Positions 32,273 through 43,612 of a stretch of 64,000 bases of DNA are shown here, piece after piece (the first letter of the stretch is position 1; each line of letters opens with the position of its first letter). The notes below the pieces were generated by a model. The model was not told the origin of the DNA. It saw nothing but the letters and a program-made list of their open reading frames with translations, and did not search any database. The stretch comes from Entophlyctis helioformis (lineage: Eukaryota > Chytridiomycota > Chytridiomycetes > Chytridiales > Chytriomycetaceae). The position numbers and the translations under genes were made by a program. The DNA is taken from assembly GCA_025526915.1 (NCBI GenBank), contig JAHLKH010000040.1:1-64000 (forward strand), read 5' to 3'.

Positions 32273-34595
32273 TCAAAGTGTGCTGGAAGTCACAGCACGT
32301 GGAGTGGCATGTGTCTTGCTGGCTCGTGACCCGCGGACAGACCGTGTCCGTGGTGGAGGCGGCAGGACGATGGGCGGATCGGGTGGTCTTGGAGGCCGCT
32401 GGTTGACAGGCAGCTCAGGTACTGGAAGCTGCTGGACGACAGGCTGACTGGCCTTTGTGTGCGTCAAGTAGAGCGGCCGCTCTCCATCGAGCAAATGCCC
32501 CAGTGCGACCATTCCGATGTTGGTGGCTCCAAGCACGTCTCGGTGGTAGACGGCCTTGCATGCTGTGCACTCGTAGCGTCGCAGGTTGGTGCGGTTCTTG
32601 TATGGGATGCGCTGCTTGCACTGCGGGCACATCTGGCTGGTCAGGTTCTCGTTGCAGCGGTAGATCTGTGTGTGTGTGTGTGTGTGTGGTGTGTGTGCAG
32701 GATCGTGTGTCAGTTGGTGCACAGATGGATAGATGGATGGCATGGCATCAGACGCACATAGGCATATCCAGACGACCGCAGATGCCTGATGAGAAACTTC
32801 TCAAACACAGCGTGCCGGCCACCCTCGCCAGTAAAGTCGATGCCCAATGCCCAGACAACGGGAATGTCCTTCTCTGGGTTGCTGACAGGGAGGCCTTGAG
32901 ACGCATCGGATGCGCGATATCTAGTGGTCGATCCTGCCAGCTTCATGATGCCCTCAAGAGCCTGTCCGCGATCAGACATGCGCTTGCAGCGCATGGCAAA
33001 CCGCTTGTCCTTGACTTTCTGTGGAATGCCATGTCATGCCATGCCGTCCAGTGCAATCAGCAGGCGATCAAGCAGCATGGCGGCCATGTCAATGGACATC
33101 CAGAACCAGAGAAAATTACCCGTGCATTCAGGAATGGCGTGCAGTACGCATGGCAGCGCAGATCCCAAAAGGCTCGCTCACCTGCTGAGACGCTGGATCG
33201 GCATGCTTTGCCATCTTGAAGGCAATCGCCTCATGGATGTCGGCTGCCTTGGCATATCGATTTGAACCTGGCACAAGAGACATGCACTGTGAGTTGATCT
33301 GGTCAAGAGTGCACAGAGTCATTGCATACATACCATCGCAGAAGTTCGCGCTCAGCTTGAAATAAGCCAGAGGAGAGCACATAGTTGGACTCGTGTGTGT
33401 ATGTGCCGGTATTGACGTTGAGCAGCATGCTGGACGCGCCAAACAGGTACCGCTTGCCCCAGTCTAGACTGACAACCGAACAGTCTCATAGCCCTTGTCG
33501 GCGAGCAGCTTGTTGGCATCAGCAACATCAGGTAGTCGCTGGGATGCATTGAAGTTGCGCTTGGCCTGTCATGCCATGGCATGAGTGAGGGATGTGCAAT
33601 GCATGTGCACCAATGCGCGAGGTTAGCATGCAAGTGACATACAAGGTTTGGCACTTTTGGCTTGGCAGCTGTGGATGGCATGTCAGTTGGTGTGGACAGC
33701 AAGTACGCGTCTGGATTGGCACAGCAACTCACATTCGCCGTTGAGGTAATCAGGCACACAATCAGCCTCATTGGCAAGACTGGGAAGCTCGCATGAAGAC
33801 GCCGTGTCGGGACCTGCGAAGCAAGGCGGCGGTTAGAATTGATGTGTGCACCAAAGCATCCAAGCACGGCACATACTGCAAGGCGACTCTGGACGGTCTG
33901 TGCGATAATCGCGAACCAACTGGCCGACACTGTATCCGTTCGAGATGACACTACTCATCCGTGTCCGTTTGGTTGGTCTCGCTGGGGGTAGAGCATCAAC
34001 CGCAGCCTGGATGAAGTCCTTGCGCTCCTTGCCACGCAGACGCTGCTTCTTGGCCTCTTGCGTCGCCTTGGCTCTAGCCGCTTTCTTGGCCTTGGTGTTG
34101 GCTGCGTCCATTTCCGCTTCGGCTTCTGCCGGCGTTTGATACCGGCCTTTCTTGGGGCGGAGGCCGGGAAGCAGGACGTCCATGACGCAATTCTCGCGAC
34201 TCGAGCTGAATGCCTTCTTGATCTCGCTGTCGGTTGACTTGAGTGTCAACTTTTTCGAGCCAGGCTCTTTGAGAAAGGTGGATTGTTAGTATCAAATCAT
34301 AAAAAGATGGCACAAACAGGCAGTGCAACTTACTGATCGCAGCAAGTAGCTCCTTTCGCAGTGCTTGCAAAGCAGGATCCTGCCCCTTGCTGTCGCGCTC
34401 CTTCTTTGTCCCCATCACAGACCAAAAGAGTGTCCTCTCTGTGATGAGAACGAAAGGGTCGCAGCTTGCCGGCTGCGGGCAAAGCTTGATGCTCTGTCTC
34501 CCAGCGAGATTGCGCAGCGCATGGAACTTGCCGGGATGCGACAGCGACTCACTGAGCACAATCGCAGCGAGCTCGTCTAGCTCTGGAGGTAGCAT
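32273..34595 (-). CDS. Fanzor RNA-guided endonuclease (eukaryotic TnpB homologue)
   Basis: Exons joined by consensus introns (one with a TACTAAC branch near 34285) give an alpha/Lys-rich N-terminus (ALPPARPTKRTRMSSVISNG), a RuvC-I strand SLDWGKRYLFGAS (33453-33470 onwards), KVKDKRFAMRCKRMSDRG, VVWALGIDFTGEGGRHAVFE, YRCNENLTSQMCPQCKQ (relocated RuvC-II Glu, then a Cys4 zinc ribbon) and YHRDVLGATNIGM (RuvC-III Asp), followed by a Pro-rich tail. These are the TnpB/Fanzor signatures. RuvC-I is read in a different frame from its flanks: a switch near 33465-33480 and a return near 33360. They could be decay, assembly error or unseen splicing. The first ATG in frame is 34595, but the frame stays open about 50 codons further upstream. 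Confidence 0.8.
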
Positions 34596-34813
34596 GACAA
34601 CGGCCTTGCCCTCTGTGGCTGAGGAAGAGCTGGATGCTGCGGCCTTCTTGCTGCGTGGCTTCTTTGGTGCGTCCTTGCCCTCCGTGGCTGGCGATGGGCT
34701 CGGCGCCGCGCTCTCGGTGGTGGCAGCCTTCCCGACTGTTGTCGGTGCCCTTCCACATTTCCCTTTTCTCCATTTTGCATTTCTCTTTGGGTTGTCACCA
34801 CTTCAATACTAGC

Positions 34814-37800
34814 TCAATTTCCAGTCCTCGTCGTTCCTGTTCTATAGCTGTGCCCAACACCGACACATGGCTTCTTGGCGTCCTTGGCAGCGGCAGCCTT
34901 AGCAACGCGTGGCTTCTTGGCGGCTTTGGCAGCAGCACCGTTGGCAGCCGTGGCGTCCTTGGCAGTGGTGTCCTTGCCGACGCGTACCTTCTTGGCTACG
35001 CCGCCCTTGTCGGTGATTGAAGTGCTGGACGCGGTCCGCTTGTGGGTTGGCGCGGCGTCCTCAGTGGCAGCCTTCCCAACGCGTGGCTTCTTGGTGGCTA
35101 TGGCAGCAGCAAGCCTGGCGTCCCTGGCGGCTTTGGCAGCTGCATCCCTGACGGCTTTGGCAGCAGCAAGCCTGGCGTCCCTGGCGGCTTTGGCAGCTGC
35201 ACGCTCGGCGTCCCTGGCGGCTTTGGCAGCTGCACGCTCGGCGTCCCTGGCAGCTTTGGCAGCTGCACGCACGGCGTCCCTGGCGGCGTTGGCAGCTACA
35301 CGCTTGGGATCCTTGGCGTCTGCGGCGTCCTTGGCAGCTTTGGCAGCAGCGCGCTTGGCGGCCTTGGCAGCCTTGGCGGTCTTGAAAAGTGCCGCAATCC
35401 ACACTCTCACGTCCTCAATGGATGCACTGGGCATCAGCTTGAGGGCCGCAGTGACGGCCAGCTCAGACTGGCTAGAGATGTAGTGCCGCGCGAGCATGCC
35501 ACACACATCCCTGGCCAGATTGCTGTAAATGTCGTGCCTTGCATTCGCGCAAAGGCTGCTATCAAGCCTGTAGGGCAAGACAGCCTCCATAGTGCCCGCG
35601 TGCACAGCGTCTGCCGTCTGCGCACTTGTGTGCATCAAGGCCGACAGCTCTGCATCTGCCTGCACCACGGCTGACAGGATCGCATCGGCCTGGATTGTCA
35701 CCGTCTGCTGCGTCGCGTCCATCATGTCGGCATCCATCATGGCTGCTCGCATCGTGTCCATCTGTGCCATGTCCATCATGGCTGCTTGCCGCGCGTCTTT
35801 CTGGAACGTGTCGCTGTGTGCCGTGGCCGCCTGCTGCATTGCATCAATCAGTGACATGTCCATCAGCATTGTGCACGTCTGCATCATGTCCATCTGTACC
35901 GTGTCATCCTTCAGCTTGGCTGCGTTGGTTTGCAGCACCCTCCGCGTCCAGGTGCGATGGATCGTCATTTGCATGACTGTTACAATCCAGGAGTGGATGA
36001 CATGCTTGGGTGCATACGGCTGCACCATCATGCTGTCTGCCAGGACATAGCCAAGATGGCGCAGCAGCATGTCCACAGCACCGCCTCCACCTGATATACT
36101 GCTGGTGAGGGCTGTAAGCAGCTCATTTGCTGATGGAACTGCTGCTGCTGCTGGTGGTGGTGGCGGTTGGACGGCTGAAGATGAAGCGCCGGTGCTGCTG
36201 GCTGCTGTCGGCTGATTGTGCACATCATGCTCGTCCTGGATGCATGGGTCGTCAGGCTGCACAGGCAGCTCGTGCTCATCGTGCTCGTCCTGCTCGTCGT
36301 GTTCATCCTGATCATCGTGCTCGTCCTGCTCGTCCTGATTGTCGTGCTCGTCCTGCTCGTCCTGATCGTCGAGGTCGCCATGCATGTTGGGTTGCTTGGC
36401 AATCTTGGCAGTATCAAAGGCGCAGATCTTGAGAGCCGTGTCACTCTCGAGAGTCACCAAGCTGCCATAGCGAGGGATCTTTGTGTCGCTGCTGTGCGGG
36501 CCGGTGCCGTACATGTGCCAAACAATGATGCCCTGCTTGTGAATGCATCCACCTGACAAGAGCGTCGCGCTCTCGTCCTCGTCAAAGTCCTTGGGGTTGA
36601 CATAGTAATACTGCGTCAGCTTGCCTTGGCTTGCCTCCAGGACACAGTACTCCAGAGGCAGTGGCGCGTCTGCATCCAGCTTGACCAGATCCGCGACCAT
36701 GGCGCCGATCAAGGCAAGGGCAGCACGCCACAAGCCGGCCGTGAAATAGTAGACTGTGAGGGTGGTGTCATGGCTGATTGAACTGGGTGTCTGCTCGGCG
36801 AGTGGTGTCTTGGTTTGGGGCCCAAAAAACTTGGTGTTTGCGAGATCGCATGACTGCATCTTCTGCATACCACACAAGTCAGCATACACAAAGCCAAGCA
36901 AACAGAGCAGCATGCCGATCAAACCCCATACCGCCATTTTGACAATCTGCTCAGGGCGGCTGTGTGCATTGCCTTTAGGTCTTGGCTGTCCTTTCGGATG
37001 GGTGGCCGCGGCAAGTGTCATGACTGGCATCGCAATCATGCGGCCGAGCTTTGCAAGCTTCTGACGAGTTGCCCGTCGACTGCCAGCAACCCATCTGTGG
37101 CATGACACAAGTGTCAGCAAGCACATTCAAGGCGCATGGCATGCCATATGTCGCGTACGCCTTCTTCTTGCCAACAGTTCCAGCCTTGCGAGCACGCAGG
37201 CCTGACTTCTTCTTGTTCTCTCTGATGATCTCCTGTCGCGTGGCCTTCTCTTTTTTCTTGGCACGCTCCTTTGTGTGCGCAGCCCGCTTGGCTGCCGTGA
37301 ATTGGAATGGCGCCTGTGACGGTTGGATGCAGCATCAGGCGGCCATTCCAAGTGCACCAAACACAGCCACAATCGCCAAGGGTGCACCAAACTCACCGTC
37401 GTCTCAGTGTCGGCAAGATCGCCAACGGGAAAGGTCTTGGAGCATGCCAGTGCTGTGAAAATATTGTTGGACAACTGTGGTGGCTTGGGCGGCAGTGGAG
37501 GAGGACCAACCTGTGGAGTGGGATGGTGAGCAATCGCGCCAAATCATTCCATGCACATGCAGTCAGTGGAAGTCGAGACGCACTGCACTTTGCTCAATGA
37601 TGGACTGCAGCAGGGCGACGGCCTTTTGGCGCTGATTGATGAGTGTCGGCGGTTTGGCGTTTTCTGGATGTGGACCTATGGGGTGCTCCAGGAAATACAG
37701 CCAGGCTGACGCCTTGTCGTGGATAGCAGCGACAATGGATCGCGGTGCAACTCGCGTGGTCATCCTGCCGTGGTACTTGACTTTCTGCGTCTCTGTGTCC

Positions 37801-40016
37801 AGTACTATGCATTCAACACAAATGGATCTGTGAGTGGATGCTGTTGAATCATTTCAATGCAATCAACACCTACTGGGAGTGGATGTATGCCGGTGGGATG
37901 CGCATGGCGGATTGGCAATCTTGTCGAGCTGCATCTGCATTCTCATTGCTGCGTTCTGTCCAGAAGCAATGGATCAAGTCAGCCGCATTCAAAATCAGTA
38001 AATGCGCATGGTGCAAGAGCAACAGCATGCATTCAAGCCATGCAAACATACCAATGCGCGATAGATTGGCTCATCTGCTGGGAGGAGCTTAAAAATGCCA
38101 TCTGCTCCAAGAAACTGCTCGCTGGCAATCTGCAGCAGCTGGGCACTTGCTGCCTTGCAGATGGCTGCCAGGATGTCGCGACTCGTGACAGCATCGTAGC
38201 TGCTCGCAAGGCGGTTGACTGTGCACCTGATGATGGTGTCGAGTGCCACATGGCAACCCTTCACCTCACTGAAGGCAGCATCCAACCGCCTGCTGCCAAC
38301 AGTGCTGCTGACAAGCTGCTCGACCCTGCCACGTGTCAGGTGGACAAGCTGGACACCGTTCTCAGCCTGCTGCTGCTGCTGCTGCGCAGTATGGCTCAAA
38401 CAACATCCATCCATCAAGCACCTGCACAATAATGAGATCGCAGCATCAGAAACCGAAACTCAGTGTCAGTTTTGCCAGAAACGCCACAGATTCCATGCAT
38501 TCATACTTCATTCCAACAGATGGAGTCGTGTTGACATCCATGTGGTTGGTGTGGTCGGCTTGAGGCTCAGATCTGTGCAAGGCATTCAAACGCATCAATG
38601 CCATCATGTCCATGACATCCTTCAAGAATAAACATACCTCGCGACGATTGGCGCTGTGATTGCACCAGCAGAGGCCCCAACATCATTCCGGTTGACAAAG
38701 ACTTCAAATGCGTTCTTGAATGCCTGGACAAGGCTCTCATCACCATTCTTGACCAGCTCCTCGATGTACGCGTCCCTGACGCCGTCCATGAACGCCTTGG
38801 CCTCGTCAGGAGTCTCGAGGATCGCGCAGAGGTCAGCCGCCTTGATGTTGAGCTGTTTGGCCTTGGCATCAAACCGCGCATTGACAAACTTGACCGCGGC
38901 GGCGATTCCTGGCAGGGAATGCAAGCAGAATCGCGCATGTAGACAAAGAATGGCATGTGAGTGATGGCAGATACTACAAAACAGGCGCGGCAACTCACCG
39001 TGGCCAGGGCGGCCAAAATAGTCTGTCCTGGACAGTGCAGCGACCAGCTGGCATGCTCCAGCAAAGTCGCGCACGCCCAAGACAGATGCCATGGTGGCCA
39101 GCCCACCATGGTTGTAGGATCGCAGCTGTCCAACCCGTCCATGCTCCAGATTCAGCAAAACAACAGGACAGTGACCGGCGGCATGCGCGACCAGATCAGA
39201 GTCATTGGCAATGACAATGATTGGCTGGTCACTGTCACAGAATACAGACTGTGAGCCATCAACTACAGCAGAAGAATGCAAGGCGATCTAACCTGGACTC
39301 GCGAACACGGCAGGCAATGCACACGTCTGCCTCATAGTCACATGGGCAGACTGTGCACGCCTCCTTGGATCCAGCCAGCTCTGAGAGAGCCTCATAGATC
39401 GCCTTCTTATCGGCATTGGTAACAGAAGAAGCGGTGGAGGGCGTGCTTCTCTGTCCTTAATGGCCAACAGCAGACAATGGTCAGTAAGGCAACCAGACAG
39501 TACACAGCGGCGATCTTACTTTGAAAGTGAACCAGAGTGGCGACCTTCCTGACGCTGGAAGGTGTGCCGCAGAACCTTGGCTGCTGCATGCAGCATGTTG
39601 TTGGTGCGGCTGTTGTGGACCAGTTTGAGGCCCAGGTCGCCAAGCTGGCCATCCACATGGAAGCGGATGGTGTGGCCGCCGCCAAGGGATGCCATGAACT
39701 GCTCAAAGGCCGGCTGGATGATGGCTTTCCAGCCAGCCTTGGAGCCTGGCTGGCTGATGGCGGCTGTTGCAACCAAGGCTGGGTGAAAGATGCTAAGGAA
39801 GTCGACGTGCAGCATCCCGCTGATGAACTGGGTGGTTGCAGCTGTTGTTGTTGCAGCTGTTGCAGTCTGCTGTTGCGGCGGCGGCTGTTGCAGAGGCAGC
39901 TGTTGTGGCAGCATGCTGTGGAGCACACGCTGCACAGCATGGCCAAAAGTCTTGCCGGTGTGGTCGCAGACGGCACGGCGTACCTTGAAGGCTCTCAGCA
40001 GGCCTACCAAAGTCAT
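34814..40016 (-). CDS. XPG/FEN1-like PIN nuclease with low-complexity C-terminal region
   Basis: The ATG at 40014-40016 opens MTLVGLLRAFKVRRAV, like the FEN-family N-terminus, then MLHVDFLSIFHPALV and HTIRFHVDGQ (XPG-N). Later exons give CPCDYEADVCIACRV (the acidic EAD of the I domain, about 39330), SDQPIIVIANDSDLVAHA (second acidic pair, about 39200) and LSRTDYFGRPGHGIAAAVKF (helix-turn-helix position). Further exons include ILNAADLIHCFWTER and a Lys-rich block at 37140-37310. The last long exon (to 34814) has one hydrophobic segment, an Asp/Glu/Gln/His repeat, a Met-rich block and AAAKAARDA repeats. Some junctions (39.5, 38.45 kb) are unresolved. Whether all exons form one protein is inferred. 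Confidence 0.55.
35080..35400 (-). repeat. AAAKAARDA-encoding 33-bp tandem repeat
   Basis: About seven imperfect units (GGCGTCCCTGGCGGCTTTGG on the plus strand) coding for AAAKAARDAER/L. Related Lys/Ala/Thr/Pro-rich wording continues on both sides of the 34814 stop. Confidence 0.8.
36270..36375 (-). repeat. DEQDEHD-encoding acidic tandem repeat
   Basis: Imperfect units of GCTCGTCCTGCTCGTCCTGA on the plus strand encode an Asp/Glu/Gln/His stretch of about 35 residues inside the XPG-linked open frame. Confidence 0.8.
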
Positions 40017-41742
40017 GCTGGTGCTGCTGGTGCGTGGGGTGTCTGTATCTGTGTTTACGAGAAAAGAATCGGAGCGTCTGGCGGAGTTGAACTTTTCATT
40101 GCATGAAAACAGAGAGCGAGTGGATAGAGAGCGAGCAGTCTGGCACTCGCCGCCCACTGCCCAACAGCCATAGAGGGAGCAGCAAGCACAGCCAACAGCC
40201 AGGCGTTCAAGATGTGGTCGTGTGTTGCTGGCACAGTCATTGATGTGATGCCACCCAGTGCGCAGCTCGACATGCACTGTGCAGCATCACTCTGCGTGTC
40301 ATGAGCCGCATTGCAGCGAGCGTCTCTCCGAGTGTCGTCTTCTCAGTCAATGTCCCCACTGCATCCATCGATCGTCCTGATATGCGTCTTCATTGTGACC
40401 CAGTGCGATGCAGTTGGTGTTGCCTGACTGGCAGCTGGTCCATGGACTGGTTGGCCGTGACGCACTGCCTGCATCGCCGCTCTGCTCTGGATTGTCCTTG
40501 TCAACACGCACAGTGCATGCAAGACTGGGATAGTCAGGATCGTCGCCATCATCATCGTTGTTGTGGTTGTTGAATGAATGGAGAGTGCTTGGTCTGTCTG
40601 GCCACTCCATGTGCTGCTCAGTGGATCGCCATCACACCAAGTGCAATGTGGCCAGACACGCCTGCCAGAACTCGCGTCCTCCTCACCAACCTCGTCTGGA
40701 TCAGTGTCGTCGAGTGTGCTGCTCGCTGAGTGTGCTGCCACTGTCGAGTTTGGCATCCAAGTCGGCATGCCAATCCAGCTGTCCAGCAAGCAGTTCCTGC
40801 AGCCAACTCCAAGGATCAGTCCATCGAGCACGTCTCAGTGGCTGCTCATCGCTGCTGCTGCATCCCATGTCGCAGTCGGAAAGCACCAGGCAGCTCAGTC
40901 CTGCGATGCCAATGCTCTCGCTGTCCTCTTGAACAACAACCAGCTCGCCCTGTTCACGGCCGTCTTGCCAACGTCCCTTGCTGTTTGGACCCATCAGACA
41001 AGCACGCAGTCAGTGCCAAGACCACACAGACACGGCCGTCAGACTGCTGTACCATCGTCGTTGATGGGCAATGGAGCATGCCTGGACAGACAGCGAGTCA
41101 ACGCACCCGCTCGCCTGTCTGCAGCCTGCCGTCTGTTCGCCCGCCTTGTTGGGCACGCCTCTCAGACGGCCACGCTGCTCTGCTGGATGGCCTGCTGCAT
41201 GGCCTGCTGCATGCCACCTTGAGCAGTGGCCTCGCTGTCTCCCCTGAAGGACTTGTCCAGCAAGCGAGTGCTGCCCCATATCCGTGCTGTCGCCTGCGTT
41301 GCCGTCGTGTTGGTGGCTCGTTGTTGTTTGTGTGCAGTTGGGCGGCAAGTGCAGCAGCGTCTGGATCTGGCATGGCGCGTTGCTGCTGTGCTCGCATCGC
41401 GCAGTGTCAGCACCGCGCAAGGGCTCTCTAGATCGGCCAATCACAGCGATTCCACCAGGGGTAATGGTATGAGAACCGGGCCCGAATCTGACCGCCTGCA
41501 CCACCACCAACAACAACAGCCCTTTTACAGCGTCGCACATGTCGTCGGCCATTCTGCGTGGCACTGGATCTACGCCCCTGTGGGGGTTCTCCAAGGCACT
41601 CGACCTGCAGGATCCTGGTGCGTCTGCTGCCGCTGCTTGCCCTTGTCCATGGCACCGACCCAGTCCAGTCCAGTCCAGTTCAACTCAAGCGATGCATGTG
41701 TGACAACCAGATGCCGTCAAGTCTGAAAAGGACAAGGCGTCG
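40017..41742. other. Orphan region between the element genes and DNAAF3
   Basis: No gene can be firmly supported. On the minus strand, open frames at 40701-40994 (acidic, with LVVVQEDSESIGIAGLSCLV), 40343-40831 and 41010-41594 look partly protein-like but switch frame without clear introns. On the plus strand 40578-41222 is open for 214 codons and may be their shadow. The element's 5' end should lie here. A GTCCA repeat occurs at 41665-41685 just before DNAAF3. Confidence 0.4.
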
Positions 41743-43527
41743 ATGGACTTGAAAGCGCTGCTCACACAGGCACAGGCACAGCAGACCCAGCAGCCACTGG
41801 AAGTCCTGCTGGTCGGCTCGGGCGATATCCGCCACATTTTCAAGACCGCCGCTCGCTCTTGGCGGCACGGCTCGCGTCCCCTCCATGTAGGCAACCGCAC
41901 TGCCCTGCCCTGCCACGACACGGCGCGTCACGTCGTACCCAAGCCAGCCATCCTCCACGAAACCTTTCGATTCATGTGCAGCTCACACAGCACCATGCAT
42001 CCATCCAGTTCCACGTGATGGAGACCCAGTCGTCGGTGCTTGCTCGGCACATGCTGCTGCTCTCCGCCCTGCTCGAGCCTCTCGACGATATCAGCATCAC
42101 CGAACGCGCCGAGCTGTTCCTCGAGTGCTACGGCAACCTCCTCGTCCGCCAGAAAACAGCGCAATGGATAAAATCGCATGCGTCTGACCTCATTCGGTAC
42201 ATGGCTTCTCTCTCCCGCGCGGGGTGGTACGATTGGCTGACTGATCTGGCATGGCTGGCGCACAGTGCGATCACGGATGGCAAGGGCATCCTCGGCAAGC
42301 TCATTGACGTGTCGAGTCTCAAGTTCCGCGAGCGCGACGATATCGAGTTTGTGTTCAAGTACTGGCGCGACGACAAGCGCAGTTTTGATGCCAAGGCTCT
42401 ATGGTACGTCTGCCGTGTCGTTTGCCAAAGAGTGCCACTTATTCACACACGCACATACACACTCGTGTAGGGACAACCGTCTGCGTGCGCATTACGGCGT
42501 GCGCTACGATGCGCGCGACAACGCCATTGACTGGGACTACCATTTCAAGGTCCGCGAGACCGACGCGTCCACGTCCATCATCTTCAAGGCCGAGTTCCTG
42601 CGCTGGCGGCTGCACGGCACGGCGTTTGAGGTGCGCGAGTCGGCGTACGATGCCGCCAACCGGTCCATGGCGACGGTCGACATTCTCAAGCAGGACGGCG
42701 TCGGCGTGGCCAAGTGGGGGTACTTTAGCGATATCCTGTTTGGCCCGTATCTTGCGTTTGGGCTCGACACCGAGGCCAAGGAGATGCTCAAGACGGCCAA
42801 CGACCACCATAAACACGTGCGTGGCTGGCGGACGCGTTGGGCTAAGCGGCTGTGCAGGCTGACGGACTGACTGACTGACGGGACATGGTGGTGTGCACAG
42901 ACGTCGCAGGAGATCTCCGAGTACAATGTGCGATCGTTGATCCACGAGCTCACGACAGGCACGCCATACGACGAGTCACAGACATCCAAGCTCATTGCCA
43001 GCCCGGGTACGTCGCAGTCTGTTTTTGTATCACTAGCCCATCAACCAAGCTGCACCTGACGATGCCACGGCACGGCACAGCAGACGCAAGCGCCAGGCCG
43101 TACAGCGCCCTAGACCGTCTCAAGATCAGCTACCTCCCCTGCGATCCCGCACATACCTTTGACAAGAAACGCGCAAAGCTGGCCAACAAGTTCCACCGCA
43201 TTGTGCTGTCCAACGGCATGGCGCACAAGATCCCCGATGCGGCTCATCTGCTGCATCCAGACGGCCAGATGGTCGTCGAAACAGCAAAGTAAGTGCCGTG
43301 TGTCTGGTGGCGAGTCGCGTGTGCACCGTGTGTCTACGTGTGTGACGCTGACTGCTGCCGACTGCCGGCTGACGCGCAGGTACATGATCGAGCTCAACAA
43401 GGACCAGGCCGGTGCATACCGAGACAAGATCCACGAGATGGCCGTCGCTGCCGGCCTCCGTCTCGTCTTCCCTGCCAAAACAGCCCAAGACGTCGAGTTC
43501 TTTGTCTACCAGAAGCGCAACGCATGA
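41743..43527 (+). CDS. DNAAF3: Dynein axonemal assembly factor 3
   Basis: Exon 1 begins MDLKALLTQAQ and reaches PLEVLLVGSGDIRHIFKTAA, the family hallmark. Later exons read VLARHMLLLSALLEPLD, RLRAHYGVRYDARDNAIDWD, VAKWGYFSDILFGPYLAFGL, KISYLPCDPAHTFDKKRAKL and end DVEFFVYQKRNA. DNAAF3/PF22 acts in the cytoplasm to preassemble outer and inner dynein arms before import into the cilium. At least six introns. Its presence implies motile flagellated cells. It converges with TOP3A, the two stop codons being about 85 bp apart. Confidence 0.9.
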
Positions 43528-43612
43528 GCCGATCGGTGCGGCCATGGACGAGTCTCGCGGCAATAAACAGATGATCAACACTTGATATTCGTTATGCTGT
43601 CCACGCCTCTTG

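Larger units (their letters stand above)
32031..40016 (-). mobile_element. Full-length Fanzor element (copy 2) with XPG-like nuclease
   Basis: A roughly 8-10 kb insertion between ACP1 and DNAAF3, read on the minus strand. Its 3' boundary (plus 32031, GGGGTGGGC) is fixed by comparison with copy 1; the 5' boundary is not seen and may lie anywhere up to about 41.7 kb. It carries, in order of transcription, an XPG/FEN1-like nuclease gene, a long low-complexity coding region, the Fanzor gene and a structured noncoding tail. GC content is visibly lower than in neighbouring genes (the row at 38461 has 26 G/C of 60). I found no terminal inverted repeats or recombinase, so how it moves is unknown. Confidence 0.7.

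Noticed and set aside
40578..41222. Plus-strand 214-codon open frame as a gene
   Set aside because: No family resemblance, Ser/Thr/Gln/Cys-rich composition typical of an antisense shadow, and it overlaps minus-strand frames that look at least as protein-like.
32031..41742. Terminal inverted repeats of a classical DDE transposon
   Set aside because: The reverse complement of the 3' edge word was not found near 40.0-41.7 kb, and no DDE or recombinase motif was seen.
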